64,000 nucleotides of DNA from Nostoc sp. 'Peltigera membranacea cyanobiont' N6 (GCF_002949735.1 NZ_CP026681.1:1488001-1552000), one strand, 5' to 3'; shown: positions 26,801-35,156, numbered from the stretch's first letter. The notes: generated by a model not told the origin, from the sequence alone. A program made the numbers and translations.

Positions 26801-28266
26801 GCTGGCTGAGTATCGAGTTGTGTCGGGGAATCTGTTTGTGGTGTAGAAAAGCTCAGAGGCGAATTTAGGTCAGTATCCTCTTCAAAAAATAGTTTTTCTT
26901 GTGGCTCTGATAATGAATCTCTAGTTTCTACTGAAGTCTCTTGGACTGAAATACCTGTATTTGGTGTCACAACCGTAGAATCAACGTTTTGAGAGACAGA
27001 TGGACTCTTCGCGATGTTCAACGTTGATTGGGAGGCTGTGGAAGCAGATAAGTCATTTGTGGCTAGATCGAGACTTAGATTATTGACATCACCAGTACCA
27101 AACAAACTGGCATAAAGTTGATCTACTTCATCACCAACTAATGCAGAAATATCTGACGGTAGTTCGGTTTGGTTTTCAGAAGATTGAGACGAGTCTAAGC
27201 CAAGCTGCAACAGCACTGTATCTAAATCCTCTGTGAGGGAAGTATCTTGTTGCTCAGAATTAATTGTGAGTGGAGATGAAGTTTCTGGCTGGATCAGATC
27301 CGAGGGTTGGAGGTTAAGTTCAGCAGCAATCTCGGCTGGATCGGCCAATGATGGCGATCGTGGTGTATCAAATTGTGCTTCTGGGAAAGATGACGGGGAG
27401 CTAGGGGATTCTTGCTGTAAATGCTGGGTCAAATTGTTGAGGAAGCTGGCCATCATCTGTTCGCCTTGCATTCCCTTGCTATGCATCCTTGCCAGTGCTT
27501 GCGACAGGGATTCGTAATAAGTATTAATATTGCGCTGTAGTGCCTCAAAGACTACATTCACAGTCCCATCTAGTGATAATAAGCGTTGATCCAACTCCCT
27601 GGCTAGCTGAGTTAACTGCTCTACACGGTCTGCTGATTCTAATAAAGGTTGAGTTGCAGAGGTTGGTGATTCTGAGTTGGCGTAATTAATAACTTCTGAT
27701 GAACTGGAGGAATTTGCCAAAGTTTGTGTTATCAGTGGCGTTAAAGTTGGCACAAGGCGACTCATGAGTACCTGTAAAAACTCGGTAATCATTTGATCCT
27801 GGTTTGTCAACTGCTGCGCTAAGGAGTAGTTTTGTAATCGCCTTTGCTCTAATTGCCGAATTTCTTGTAGGAGAGTAGCTCGCTCTTGCAATAGCCCTTC
27901 CAATTCCGATCGCAATGGCTGGAGCAAGCTCGAAAATTCACTTTTTAATTGTCCGGCTCCAACGGGACTCTGTTCCTGATTGGATTCGAGCGGCGGTAAT
28001 GGATACTGGTTATAACCTCGATCGATAAATTTTGTTAATAAAGGCGATGGCGGTTCTTCAGAAGATTGATTTGGGATGCCGTTTTCTAATGCTTCTTTTT
28101 CTTGGAGCCTCACCAAGAAGTTGCGAATTCGTTCTAAAACTTCTTTAGGCTCCTGCGCCTGACCAGGCAGAAATCTAGACAAGCGCTTGCCACCACTGGC
28201 AAGTAAGTTGTCAATGTCTGCGATCAGCTTTTGAATTTCATCTGCACTGGAAGTCACTTTTATCAC
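23851..28266 (-). CDS. large protein with Hsp70/actin-like ATPase domain, coiled coil and 31-residue repeats
   Basis: A 1471-residue protein, start GTG. Residues about 1-150 are helical, with a coiled coil around ELEGLLQERATLLQEIRQLEQ. Residues about 460-615 hold five tandem 31-residue units (FFEEDTDLNSPLSFSTPQT...QPAS), then an acidic, Ser/Thr/Pro-rich linker. From residue about 826 comes a DnaK-like domain: YLGIDLGTTGISAALLN (phosphate-1), VINIGTTATEMLLVD (phosphate-2), AILTGGVACIGTVNRWLRQKL (adenosine motif), and a C-terminal extension. No signal peptide. Similar long proteins are known only vaguely to me from cyanobacteria; function unknown. It may bind or organise proteins through its linker. 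Confidence 0.8.
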   Translation of the reverse strand: MIKVTSSADEIQKLIADIDNLLASGGKRLSRFLPGQAQEPKEVLERIRNFLVRLQEKEALENGIPNQSSEEPPSPLLTKFIDRGYNQYPLPPLESNQEQSPVGAGQLKSEFSSLLQPLRSELEGLLQERATLLQEIRQLEQRRLQNYSLAQQLTNQDQMITEFLQVLMSRLVPTLTPLITQTLANSSSSSEVINYANSESPTSATQPLLESADRVEQLTQLARELDQRLLSLDGTVNVVFEALQRNINTYYESLSQALARMHSKGMQGEQMMASFLNNLTQHLQQESPSSPSSFPEAQFDTPRSPSLADPAEIAAELNLQPSDLIQPETSSPLTINSEQQDTSLTEDLDTVLLQLGLDSSQSSENQTELPSDISALVGDEVDQLYASLFGTGDVNNLSLDLATNDLSASTASQSTLNIAKSPSVSQNVDSTVVTPNTGISVQETSVETRDSLSEPQEKLFFEEDTDLNSPLSFSTPQTDSPTQLDTQPASFFEEDTDLNSPLSFSTPQTDSPTQLDTQPASFFEEDTDLDSPLSFSTPQTDSPTQLDTQPASFFEEDTDLNSPLSFSTPQTDSPTQLDTQPASFFEEDTNLNSPLSFSTPQTDSSPTQLNTQPASVDTINTLTELLPDAGSEKQLLDTSSFMDNATTTAPVTPEIAEIALAKPSVSIVSRTESIAKPEVTPEVSIDNDRPEPFVDNYIAASPQENLLCVESNQATVVPDISLDEEQLQQLDRDLANFDRQLNFESEPTTNLDILSELIDKTQDTIPTTPPEPQTENTSTAALSSLAVTPVEPEEQKEVPTPVQDSSLSSISNSINNPEVSLNVLEPVWYLGIDLGTTGISAALLNRSTFVVHPIYWSADNPPGTSSFQQSFRLPTEVYLPTASVPQGENESIEVHEQTAPAVVAQDKAPDQSSTPATSRPTADSTTNNLYSAQLKPYLQVAIPYKNERQKWEPVLQLNEFSAGPLIWVVRSLSKLLLTLKSEKTSTTPSLIAAALGIGESDFPQIINNIAGVICTCPSSWSEQYRFNVREALLTSKLIQHPQQVFFVEEAIASLLPELNTVSGEQVKLSERQGSHPVKTSEHPIVGNTLVINIGTTATEMLLVDVPESLVQLTYNDFMLHSFAYAGKGIEQDIICQLLLPPKSRQSRRETPSDGKTPSSNPWQWQPSIPGLDQMRWQSLGLEDLGLPRVGEPDITARIRLQQRLESSLLGQAVLDAALALKLILQHQESFTLELADQQWILQRRDLESQVFIPFVRRLNRELNKLLVARGIPTEAINQAILTGGVACIGTVNRWLRQKLPNAKIIQDSYLGENGAPNCSRVAYGLAMLPLHPQILDIPRQQYTDYFLFTELLRLLPDRPLSFGEVVQLFEGRGINTRTCQQRLLAFLEGELPSGLIPSVTDSTWLTQNSQENPDYQAIATAPLFEKQGSLTYRPNSQQLLSLRRYLDAIKASNQQSLEEPYTVNFTLEVHH
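26422..26889. repeat. 93-bp tandem repeat within the ATPase gene
   Basis: Five consecutive units of 93 bases (the last one 96) with nearly no silent changes, encoding five copies of a 31-residue acidic segment. The near identity at DNA level implies recent duplication or gene conversion. The unit number is probably variable between strains. Confidence 0.9.
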
Positions 28267-28955
28267 CTTACCTAAAAACGGATGTCAACTAATGTGGCAA
28301 TTACTTTACAATTACTGTACCCCTGCAGAAAAGCAAGCTACGCGCAGCATTGACCATAGGAGAAGTTTTTGAGTGGCAAAAGCCGCTGCTTGGACTTATG
28401 ACTGTCATTATGTTATGGATTACTGGGAGTACTGGCAATCTTCAGTAAGCTTTTGTTAAATAAAAGAGGTAGTTCAAGAGAGAGGAATGCTACCCGACGC
28501 TCGCGGACTCGCTCTCAGCGTACTCCTGCAAAGAAGACGCGCAGTATCTCTAAGAGTTGCTATGCCGCAGGCTTTAGGCTGCGCTATCCTGCCTCCTGCC
28601 TTCTTCACGAGTTTTGCAGCTCTTGGTTGCCTATTTTTGAAAATCGGTAAAATACCTGAGCAATAATTTCCTGGCTTTAGTATCATTGATGTTGTTTGCC
28701 TATATTTTTAACTAATCAAGTTTGCAGTGCAGCTAGCCCCTAAAGAATACAACCGTCGGCTATAAACTACTTTTTGCAAAACTTTTACCCCGTTTTTACT
28801 TATAGGTAAAGATTGTTCAGAAAAACGTTCTTGTCGCTTTCTTATGTAGCATAGTTTAGTTTTCTCTTTGAAAGGGAGCTGTGCAATGATAGCTTAGGCT
28901 AAGAATGGCGCTTTTTTTGTTGTGTTTATATAGCAGCTTGAATAAAAATGTGGTA
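28267..28955. other. divergent promoter region, repeat-rich
   Basis: About 640 bases between the ATPase gene and the Crp-like gene. 28490-28620 is filled with GC-rich dispersed repeats (for example GCTATGCCGCAGGCTTTAGGCTGCGC). AAGGGAG at 28872-28878 precedes a minimal ATG-ATA-GCT-TAG reading frame (28886-28897) just before the long-form start at 28905. No long gene seen; the + and - frames across the repeat are chance. Confidence 0.5.
28490..28620. repeat. dispersed palindromic repeat block
   Basis: GC-rich inverted sequences (TGCCGCAGGCTTTAGGCTGCG and neighbours) as in other spacers of this window. Confidence 0.5.
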
Positions 28956-29657
28956 ATGGAAGATCGATATAGCTTGCAAGCACAGGCTAATCCCTGGATG
29001 ATCGCCTCGGCTCCCTTTTTTCAAGGGTTGCCAGAAACTGCTGTAGAATCAGCTCTCATCCATCTTGTCACCCGCACTCACCCAGCTAATCAGGTAATTC
29101 TGCTGGAAAATGACTGGGGTGGTTCTGTGTATTTTATTCTAGACGGATGGGTAAAAATTCGTACCTATAATCTAGAAGGAAAAGAGGTAACACTGAATAT
29201 TCTTGGCAAAGGGGAATTGTTTGGTGAAATGGCGGCGCTAGATGAAGTCCCTCGCTCCACAGATGTGATTACCTTAGCTCCGACAGTAATTGGCAGTATG
29301 CCTGCTCAAGATTTTGTCAAGTTACTTCATATAGAACCCTTGGCGGGAGTTCGATTGGCGCAACTAATGGCACGACGTTTGCGGCAAGTAAATCGCCGAT
29401 TGCGGTTGCGGGAATCTGATAGCCAATCACGGGTGGCAGATACATTGCTATTTTTGGCAGAAGGACAGGGTAAAAAAGGCCAAACGGGAACAGAAATCCC
29501 CAATTTACCTCATCGGGAATTGAGTAGTTTGAGTGGACTGGCACGGGAAACTGTGACACGAGTGTTGACAAGGCTAGAAAAAAAAGGCTTGATTAAACGG
29601 GATCAAGACACTATTTGTATTCCCGACTTGTCAGCCTTGGAAAGAATGATCGTTTAA
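28956..29657 (+). CDS. Crp/Fnr-family transcriptional regulator
   Basis: A regulator of 233 residues from ATG 28956 (MEDRYSLQAQ; ATG 28905 would add 17 hydrophobic residues and looks less natural). The cyclic-nucleotide domain carries GELFGEMAALDEVPRSTDV, with Gly-Glu and Arg-Ser at the positions that bind cAMP in CRP, so an active ligand site is likely. C-terminal winged helix: LPHRELSSLSGLARETVTRVLTRLEKKGLI. DUF2232 follows closely downstream, then cobT. Targets cannot be inferred. No iron-sulfur cysteines, so not FNR-like in mechanism. Confidence 0.88.
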   Translation: MEDRYSLQAQANPWMIASAPFFQGLPETAVESALIHLVTRTHPANQVILLENDWGGSVYFILDGWVKIRTYNLEGKEVTLNILGKGELFGEMAALDEVPRSTDVITLAPTVIGSMPAQDFVKLLHIEPLAGVRLAQLMARRLRQVNRRLRLRESDSQSRVADTLLFLAEGQGKKGQTGTEIPNLPHRELSSLSGLARETVTRVLTRLEKKGLIKRDQDTICIPDLSALERMIV

Positions 29658-29670
29658 GAACTTGTCAAAT

Positions 29671-30408
29671 ATGAGTATTTTAGATTCTCTGCCAGATGAG
29701 CCGGAGGAAGATCCATCGCCTGAATCTCCAACTCCCCACAATCATTGGTTAGACAAAGAACAGCAGTTAATGCCTCCTAAAATCAAGGCTGATGCGCCAT
29801 TAAGGATGGTAGAAACGGCATTTTTAGCCAGTACTGCTAGCTTAATTTGGTTTATTAATTTCTACTTTCCCTTAGGGCCAGTTTTGCGGGTATTTTTTCC
29901 AGTGCCGATCGCTCTAGTTTATCTCCGTTGGGGCAAGCGGGCGGCATGGATGGCAGCACTCACTTCTGGTTTACTGCTAACGGTACTGATGGGGCCAGCC
30001 CGCAGTTTGCTGTTTGTTATGCCCTATGGGTTCATGGGCGTGCTTTTGGGAGCGACATGGTATCGTCGTCGTGTTCCCTGGATTGTTTCTATCACCTTGG
30101 GTACGCTGTTGGGTACTTTAGGAGTTTTTTTTCGGCTGTGGTTGCTGTCCGTTTTGTCGGGTGAAGACCTATGGATTTATGTGATTACCCAAGTGACTGA
30201 GTTCATTGAGTGGGTATTTTTAAAGCTGAGTTTATTGGCGAGTCCCAGCGTGTTTTTAATTCAAGTGGGAGCGATCGCTCTGATTCTACTCAACAACTTT
30301 ATCTACCTTTTTGTGGTACACCTCGCAGCATGGTTTCTTTTTGATCGCCTGGGAAACCCTATTCCCCGTCCACCACACTGGGTACAAGTCCTCATGGATT
30401 ATGAATGA
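29671..30408 (+). CDS. DUF2232 membrane protein
   Basis: About 245 residues from ATG 29671. An acidic, Pro-rich cytoplasmic N-terminus (PDEPEEDPSPESPTPHNH) is followed by five to six membrane helices from residue about 45 (TASLIWFINFYFPLGPVLRVFF, PYGFMGVLLGATWY). Family knowledge: DUF2232 proteins are predicted integral membrane proteins, possibly related to S components of ECF transporters; function is unproven. It follows the Crp gene by 13 bases and precedes cobT. Confidence 0.85.
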   Translation: MSILDSLPDEPEEDPSPESPTPHNHWLDKEQQLMPPKIKADAPLRMVETAFLASTASLIWFINFYFPLGPVLRVFFPVPIALVYLRWGKRAAWMAALTSGLLLTVLMGPARSLLFVMPYGFMGVLLGATWYRRRVPWIVSITLGTLLGTLGVFFRLWLLSVLSGEDLWIYVITQVTEFIEWVFLKLSLLASPSVFLIQVGAIALILLNNFIYLFVVHLAAWFLFDRLGNPIPRPPHWVQVLMDYE

Positions 30409-30436
30409 TTGTCATTTGTCATTTGTCATTTGTCCT
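30409..30436. repeat. short heptamer tandem repeat (STRR)
   Basis: TTGTCAT in four tandem copies (409, 416, 423, 430 of 30xxx, the last reading TTGTCCT), between DUF2232 and cobT. Confidence 0.7.
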
Positions 30437-30474
30437 TGGTTAAATAATAAGTCTTAACTAATTACCAATGCCTA

Positions 30475-31671
30475 ATGCCCAATTCCCAAATTCGTATTTA
30501 TACTCAAAAAGAACAAGGTGAAAAATGGCTACAACGGTATCGTGGTTGTCTACCCGTATTTGCCTGTGTTTTAGGATTTACTGAAACTGGTTTAATTCCA
30601 GGGATTTCAGCTGCCGGTCGCACTCCAGAGGATCGGAAATATACCGCTTGTGCCGATGCCGAGTTTTTGTATTACGGCCCAGAACATAAAGCCCAATATC
30701 CCCTACCACCATTAGCGGCTGGGGCTTCACCTGTGCTGATTTCTCGCGCTGTAGTTGAGTCCTTAAATATACCAGTTTATTTATTTAATGCTGGTTTACC
30801 GCAGCCTCCTGCTGTGCCAGTAATTGATTTGGGGGGCACGTCCGCTAAGTGTTTAAGTGGAGGTGCTGCGATGGAAGTCACAATAGTAAAGCACTTGTTT
30901 AAACAAGGGCTAATTTGGGGAGAACGCCTTGCTACCAATATTCAACAGGGGTATGTAATTCTCGGTGAATGCGTCGTCGGCGGCACTACAACTGCCCTGG
31001 CAATCTTAACTGGTTTGGGTATAGATGCTGCCGGAAAAGTTAACAGTAGCCACCCTGTTTGTAACCACGGACAAAAGTGGGCATTAGTGCAAGCTGGGCT
31101 GGAGAAGATAATGGGGAGTAGGGGACTCTTAGCTGGAAGCAAAGAGCAGGATGACATATATCAATCTCAAATTCTAACTTCCGTAGATCCTCTAAAACTC
31201 GTTGCCTCTGTGGGCGATCCGATGCAAGTGGTAGTAGCTGGGATGGCGATCGCAGCTAGTCGTAGTTGTGGTGTAATGTTGGCTGGTGGAACGCAAATGC
31301 TGGCGGTTTATGCTCTGATAAGTGCGATCGCTCAAGTTTACGCCTTATCATGGCAACCAGAAGCAGTAGTTGTAGGCACAACCCGTTGGGTAGCGGAAGA
31401 TCCTACTGGCGCTACAGTTGACTTAGCCCTCAGCTTAGGGGAAGGCAGCTTAACTCAGAGCGGAAAAATTCCTCCTCTATTAGCAACCGATCTCAGCTTT
31501 GCCGATTCTCGTTATCCCCAACTGAGAGCTTATGAGCAGGGCTTTGTGAAAGAAGGTATGGGTGCTGGAGCAGCTTGCATAGCTGCTTATCTTAGCCAAA
31601 ATTGGCAACAACACCAACTTTTAGCAGCCATTGAATCTCAACTTGAGCGGTTAAGTATAGCATTTCATTAA
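30475..31671 (+). CDS. cobT: CobT-type nicotinate-nucleotide phosphoribosyltransferase (TIGR00303)
   Basis: A 398-residue protein of the cyanobacterial/archaeal branch (TIGR00303). Glycine-rich GLIPGISAAGRTPEDRKYTACADAE, IDLGGTSAKCLSGGAAM, GGTTTALAILTGLGIDAAGKV and the C-terminal FVKEGMGAGAACIAA. Expected reaction: alpha-ribazole phosphate formation from 5,6-dimethylbenzimidazole or a similar base in the lower-loop assembly of cobamides (pseudocobalamin in cyanobacteria). ATG 30475 start, following a heptamer repeat. Related enzymes of the family are also annotated only as TIGR00303. No cobalamin riboswitch is seen upstream. Confidence 0.82.
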   Translation: MPNSQIRIYTQKEQGEKWLQRYRGCLPVFACVLGFTETGLIPGISAAGRTPEDRKYTACADAEFLYYGPEHKAQYPLPPLAAGASPVLISRAVVESLNIPVYLFNAGLPQPPAVPVIDLGGTSAKCLSGGAAMEVTIVKHLFKQGLIWGERLATNIQQGYVILGECVVGGTTTALAILTGLGIDAAGKVNSSHPVCNHGQKWALVQAGLEKIMGSRGLLAGSKEQDDIYQSQILTSVDPLKLVASVGDPMQVVVAGMAIAASRSCGVMLAGGTQMLAVYALISAIAQVYALSWQPEAVVVGTTRWVAEDPTGATVDLALSLGEGSLTQSGKIPPLLATDLSFADSRYPQLRAYEQGFVKEGMGAGAACIAAYLSQNWQQHQLLAAIESQLERLSIAFH

Positions 31672-31975
31672 TTCGTAGCGAATTAAATTTGGCAGGACTT
31701 TGCACTCGCACCAAAATTATAAGTGGAAGTTTTCTGTAATCATACTTTTCTGTGCCTTGAAAAACGCTACAATTTTACCCAAAGCTATACCTAGCCAAAT
31801 CAAGATTTAATAAGCTAATCGTCGTTCAAATTGCATCCGCTTATCTCCTGAATTTTTGATTTCAGGAAACCAGAGACTCCTGACTTCTCTGTGCATTTAG
31901 GGCGTAAGAGCGCCTTTATAGCAATTAGAACTATGTAATTTTATTTACCTTCTTGTTTTTCAGGAGAATTATCTG
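31672..31975. other. 304-base spacer
   Basis: Leader of the PEP-CTERM gene. Contains a CAGAGA...TCTCTG inverted pair (about 31871-31891) and a small GGCG/CGCC hairpin (31901-31914). AGGAGA is 8 bases before the ATG at 31976. No gene seen. Confidence 0.45.
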
Positions 31976-32554
31976 ATGAAATTAATCAAAGAGCTTGGTA
32001 TTGTTACTGCTAGTGCTGTTATGGGGATCGCTGGTGTCGGTATATCTTCTCCGGCACAAGCTGTACAGCTATTTGATTTTCAATACTCTTTTCCCAGTTA
32101 TGAAGCAAATAGTACAGCGATTTCCGCTAGCGGCACCCTTGCCACCACCGATTTAGATCCCATAAAAAACAATTACACAATCACAGGAATAACTGGGACA
32201 AGGAAAGTCCAAGGAGTTACTGAGACAATCATCGGGCTGCTTTCACCAGGGACATACGGAATCAATGATAATCTTTTAAATGCAACTACGCCGCTATTAA
32301 CTAAGAACGGTTTTTCCTACCTGGTTTCTGGAAGCGGGGAAGATGGAAATGGGAATGTTAACGTATTTTACAGTAGTTTCGATGAAGGTTATTCAGAGCT
32401 TTCAAGCAACGTAGATTATGGCAGCTTTAGTGTTACACCACGTCCTGTTCCCGAACCTTACACAGGAGTTGGCTCATTGGTTGCTCTTGGTTTTGGCTGG
32501 TGGACAAAGCGAAAACAAGTAGTAGCTTCCCAGAAGCATGATAAAGAGTTTTAA
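31976..32554 (+). CDS. PEP-CTERM sorting domain protein
   Basis: A 192-residue exported protein: signal peptide (MKLIKELGIVTASAVMGIAG, cleavage near PAQA-VQL), a beta-rich middle, and a C-terminal sorting tag VPEPYTGVGSLVALGFGWWTKRKQ made of PEP, a hydrophobic helix and basic residues. Family knowledge: such proteins are thought to be handled by an exosortase and anchored or released at the outer envelope, sometimes with exopolysaccharide. The exosortase gene is not in the window. A large hairpin follows at 32604-32658. Confidence 0.88.
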   Translation: MKLIKELGIVTASAVMGIAGVGISSPAQAVQLFDFQYSFPSYEANSTAISASGTLATTDLDPIKNNYTITGITGTRKVQGVTETIIGLLSPGTYGINDNLLNATTPLLTKNGFSYLVSGSGEDGNGNVNVFYSSFDEGYSELSSNVDYGSFSVTPRPVPEPYTGVGSLVALGFGWWTKRKQVVASQKHDKEF

Positions 32555-32603
32555 CATTAACTGAACTGTATTGTATGAGATACTTCCAAATAAAAATATA
32601 AAA

Positions 32604-32658
32604 TATCCAACTATTTATTGTGGGACGGAAAACCCACTCCACAATAAATAGTTGGATA
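32604..32658. terminator. bidirectional terminator hairpin
   Basis: A 20-bp perfect stem (32604-32623 with 32639-32658) in the convergent spacer between the PEP-CTERM gene (+) and the cytochrome (-). GTGGG and CCCAC within it offer an alternative inner pairing. AT-rich flanks on both sides. Confidence 0.7.
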
Positions 32659-32705
32659 ATTTATTTGTTGGAAATCTCTAATATTACATATCAACCCTAG
32701 CTTGA

Positions 32706-34688
32706 TTAAAAAGTTCCAGGATTGTCATCAAGTGCTAACAAGAAATTAATTAAGTCTGCTTGCTGGTTAGAATTAAACCCAGCCTGTCTATCTACATAGA
32801 AATCATGACCTGTACCATCAAGGTTACTACGCACTAAAGCAGGGTTAGCTTTGTTAGCTTTCACAACTAAGGTACGAAGATCGCGATCGACTAAGGCACG
32901 CAAGCTGCTAGCGGCATCGGCAGGTATACCTTGGCTAAGAGTGCCAGAAAGCCCTAAGCCACTCTCGTCAACAACAGTGAAACTACCATTTGAGTCAACT
33001 GTCAAGCTTCCTGCGCGTACTGCTGCACCACCATCATGCAAATATGGTGCGCTTACATAAAGACCACGTAAGGTAGTAGTTTTGTAACCGCCTTTTGGCA
33101 ATATACCTTTGGGTAGACTTGTGGGGGTATCGGAGATCCCTTGTGTTGGTACATCCAGCACTTGGGCGTTAGCAGGTATAGGAACGGGAGTGTTGAAAGT
33201 GTATAACTTGGGTGCCACTAACGACTTATTTAGCCCCAAGCGAGATTGGGCGCGGGCTGGATTAGTACGAATTTCATCAAGTGGATGAACTTTATTGTCA
33301 GTGAAGAAAGGTGGAATATGGCAAGTTGCACAATTGGCCTTTTCAAATATTTTTGCGCCACGTTTAACAGAATAGCTGTTCAACGCTTGCCAGTTTTCTG
33401 AAGTCTGGTTAGCAGGTGGTACTAAGCTATTTTGAAAAGCAGACATGGCATTGTTAGCAAATAAGAAAGGGCCGCTAGCAATATCACCGGGCTTTCCAGT
33501 GTTTGGGCTAAAAACTAAACCGTTGTAAGTAAATAAACTGGGGCGGAGATTTGGGTAAGTTCCTGTGCCAGGGGCAGGAACTTGGTCTTCTAATTCTGCT
33601 TGTATGGGATTCGGCGCAATTACCCCCCGCAGCCATTCAGAGGGTTTTACTATCACTTTTTCTGGTAAACGTAGGCTGGGAACGGCAGCATTTTGCAGTA
33701 ATATACCAATATAAACTTCTGGATCAATACCAAGAGTGTCTGCACTGATTTGAGCGGCTGCGAACAGATTGACTTCTGAAGAGTGAACACTGTTGGTAAG
33801 AACGCTGAGTCCAGCAAATGGGCCAACAGCAGCTTCTCCTGATGCTGCATAAGGAGAATTTTTAAAGGTGAAGAGACTGGGAATTTTAGTGCTGTCTCTA
33901 ATACCATCTGGTGAACTCTCGAAATGACCGAAAGGTACATCTAACACTGCATCATCGAAGGCTTTTTCTAACTTCTCAGGATCGGGTAGCTCTACCTTAT
34001 AACCTTTACTGTTAATAATAGTCTTACCATTGCCTTTGTATTGTGGGTCTAAGGGGTTGAAGTTTAACCGCGCAAACCCTGCGGATGTATTTGGTGCTAA
34101 AGCAATCAACAAAGGAATTGCTAATTCACCATTAGATACTCCTGGAATGACTTTACTCTCATTGGAAAGCGTTGCATGGCATAGCGCACAGGTAATGTCA
34201 TAGCGAGGTGTAAATCCTAGTGGAACACTCTGTCCCTTTGGAATTTTTAAACCTGTATTAATGACAGTCCCTTTAAGAAAAGTTTGACTACCTATGGTTA
34301 AATTGTTCTGGAGAGTAATTTTTAGGTTTGCCGTTGGTTGACCTTGCAAACTAGCGATCGCTACACCTAATTCATTCGATATCTTACTCAAGCCCAGTCC
34401 AAAACCGAATACTTCTTGGAAACCAAATGTATCGCCAATCTTACGATTGAAGAATATATTTTCACCTTTAGCGATTAATTCCTGGGTGATTTTGACTGCC
34501 CCTACCTGTTGATAGGAAATGGGGTTATTAGGATCGAGTCCCTTATTTATAACCACTCCTGCGGCTTCTTGAGGGCTAAGTAGTTTGCCAAAATAGTCGT
34601 AATAGCCTAACGGTTGAGTAGGAGCAGGTTGCAAAAAGTCAACCTTTGCGAAAGCTGTCTGGCTTGTCATCAACCAATTTGATAACAA
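32706..34688 (-). CDS. di-heme c-type cytochrome (cytochrome-c-peroxidase-like)
   Basis: A 660-residue frame from TTG 34688. Two covalent heme motifs: CALCH near residue 167 and CATCH near residue 452. Other traits (YDITCALCHATL, KIFEKANCATCHIPPFF, LRGLYVSAPYLHDGGAAV) are typical of the di-heme peroxidase/MauG-like group. The TTG start gives a cut-off export signal (NWLMTSQTAFA). An ATG with a good AGAGG Shine-Dalgarno lies 110 bases upstream (34798), in a different frame because of a nine-base A run; adding one A would give an intact membrane-anchored signal peptide (see the adjoining feature). Function probably periplasmic electron transfer or peroxide reduction. Confidence 0.8.
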   Translation of the reverse strand: MLSNWLMTSQTAFAKVDFLQPAPTQPLGYYDYFGKLLSPQEAAGVVINKGLDPNNPISYQQVGAVKITQELIAKGENIFFNRKIGDTFGFQEVFGFGLGLSKISNELGVAIASLQGQPTANLKITLQNNLTIGSQTFLKGTVINTGLKIPKGQSVPLGFTPRYDITCALCHATLSNESKVIPGVSNGELAIPLLIALAPNTSAGFARLNFNPLDPQYKGNGKTIINSKGYKVELPDPEKLEKAFDDAVLDVPFGHFESSPDGIRDSTKIPSLFTFKNSPYAASGEAAVGPFAGLSVLTNSVHSSEVNLFAAAQISADTLGIDPEVYIGILLQNAAVPSLRLPEKVIVKPSEWLRGVIAPNPIQAELEDQVPAPGTGTYPNLRPSLFTYNGLVFSPNTGKPGDIASGPFLFANNAMSAFQNSLVPPANQTSENWQALNSYSVKRGAKIFEKANCATCHIPPFFTDNKVHPLDEIRTNPARAQSRLGLNKSLVAPKLYTFNTPVPIPANAQVLDVPTQGISDTPTSLPKGILPKGGYKTTTLRGLYVSAPYLHDGGAAVRAGSLTVDSNGSFTVVDESGLGLSGTLSQGIPADAASSLRALVDRDLRTLVVKANKANPALVRSNLDGTGHDFYVDRQAGFNSNQQADLINFLLALDDNPGTF

Positions 34689-34798
34689 GATACCAAAAAC
34701 ACTAATGATAAAAACACAGATTAATAAGAAAATCTTGGTTTTTGAAGTATGTAATGCCCTAACTACAACAGTCTTAGGGTTGTTTTTTTTTGTTTCAT
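34689..34798 (-). other. frameshifted 5' end of the cytochrome gene
   Basis: From ATG 34798, behind AGAGGATTACTCACT, the frame stops after eleven codons (TAG). If the A9 run (+ strand T9, 34783-34791) had ten bases, translation would continue as a lysine-rich start and a hydrophobic helix (KIFLLICVFIISVFGILL) joined in frame to NWLMTSQTAFAKVDF of the downstream frame. This looks like the true N-terminus. An in-frame TAG upstream excludes other long starts. It may be a real mutation, a phase-variable or slippage-corrected tract, or a sequencing error. Confidence 0.7.
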
Positions 34799-34946
34799 AG
34801 TGAGTAATCCTCTAAAAGGGGTGCATCCCAGTTTTTATTATTCCAAAACAAATAAATAACAGGGAAGGATTGTTACAGAAAACGGAAGTCAGGAAGTAAG
34901 GGGACATCAGGAAGGGATAATAAAGTCATCAAGACTAGGTGTATCA

Positions 34947-35156
34947 ATGACTCCTGAAGAAGAACAACAGATAAAAGAATATTCTCGTGCAATAGCAAAG
35001 ATACTGTACAAAAGTACTACGGGTGAGCAACTCACAAGTTTGGCAAAAATAGAAGAAGTAGTACGCTCTCAAATGCAGGAATATGTCATGCCAGAAGTAG
35101 GGGTTTTTTTATCGAAAATGCCACAGGAGAAAGCAGCGGATATAAACGAAAGATAA
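34947..35156 (+). CDS. ISKra4 transposase, frame 0 N-terminal part
   Basis: A 69-residue frame beginning MTPEEEQQIKEYSRAIAKI, the usual N-terminal helix of ISKra4 transposases. Its last 15 or so residues after VGVFLSKM are out of frame with the family. At G4T7 (35100-35110) it carries T TTT TTA in the reading frame, the classical -1 slippery heptamer, and the -1 frame continues as the family-like FFIENATGESSGYKRKIKS. So this piece is the pre-frameshift product. Confidence 0.8.
   Translation: MTPEEEQQIKEYSRAIAKILYKSTTGEQLTSLAKIEEVVRSQMQEYVMPEVGVFLSKMPQEKAADINER
35100..35110 (+). promoter_or_regulatory. programmed -1 frameshift site
   Basis: GGGGTTTTTTT followed by ATC; in the zero frame the codons are GTT TTT TTA, giving the slippery heptamer T TTT TTA. 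Slippage by -1 joins the two transposase frames at VGVF|FIENAT. RNA polymerase slippage on T7 would give the same joining. Confidence 0.75.

Noticed and set aside
28453..28686. Two overlapping frames on opposite strands
   Set aside because: Both fall in GC-rich dispersed repeats; no homology is recognisable.
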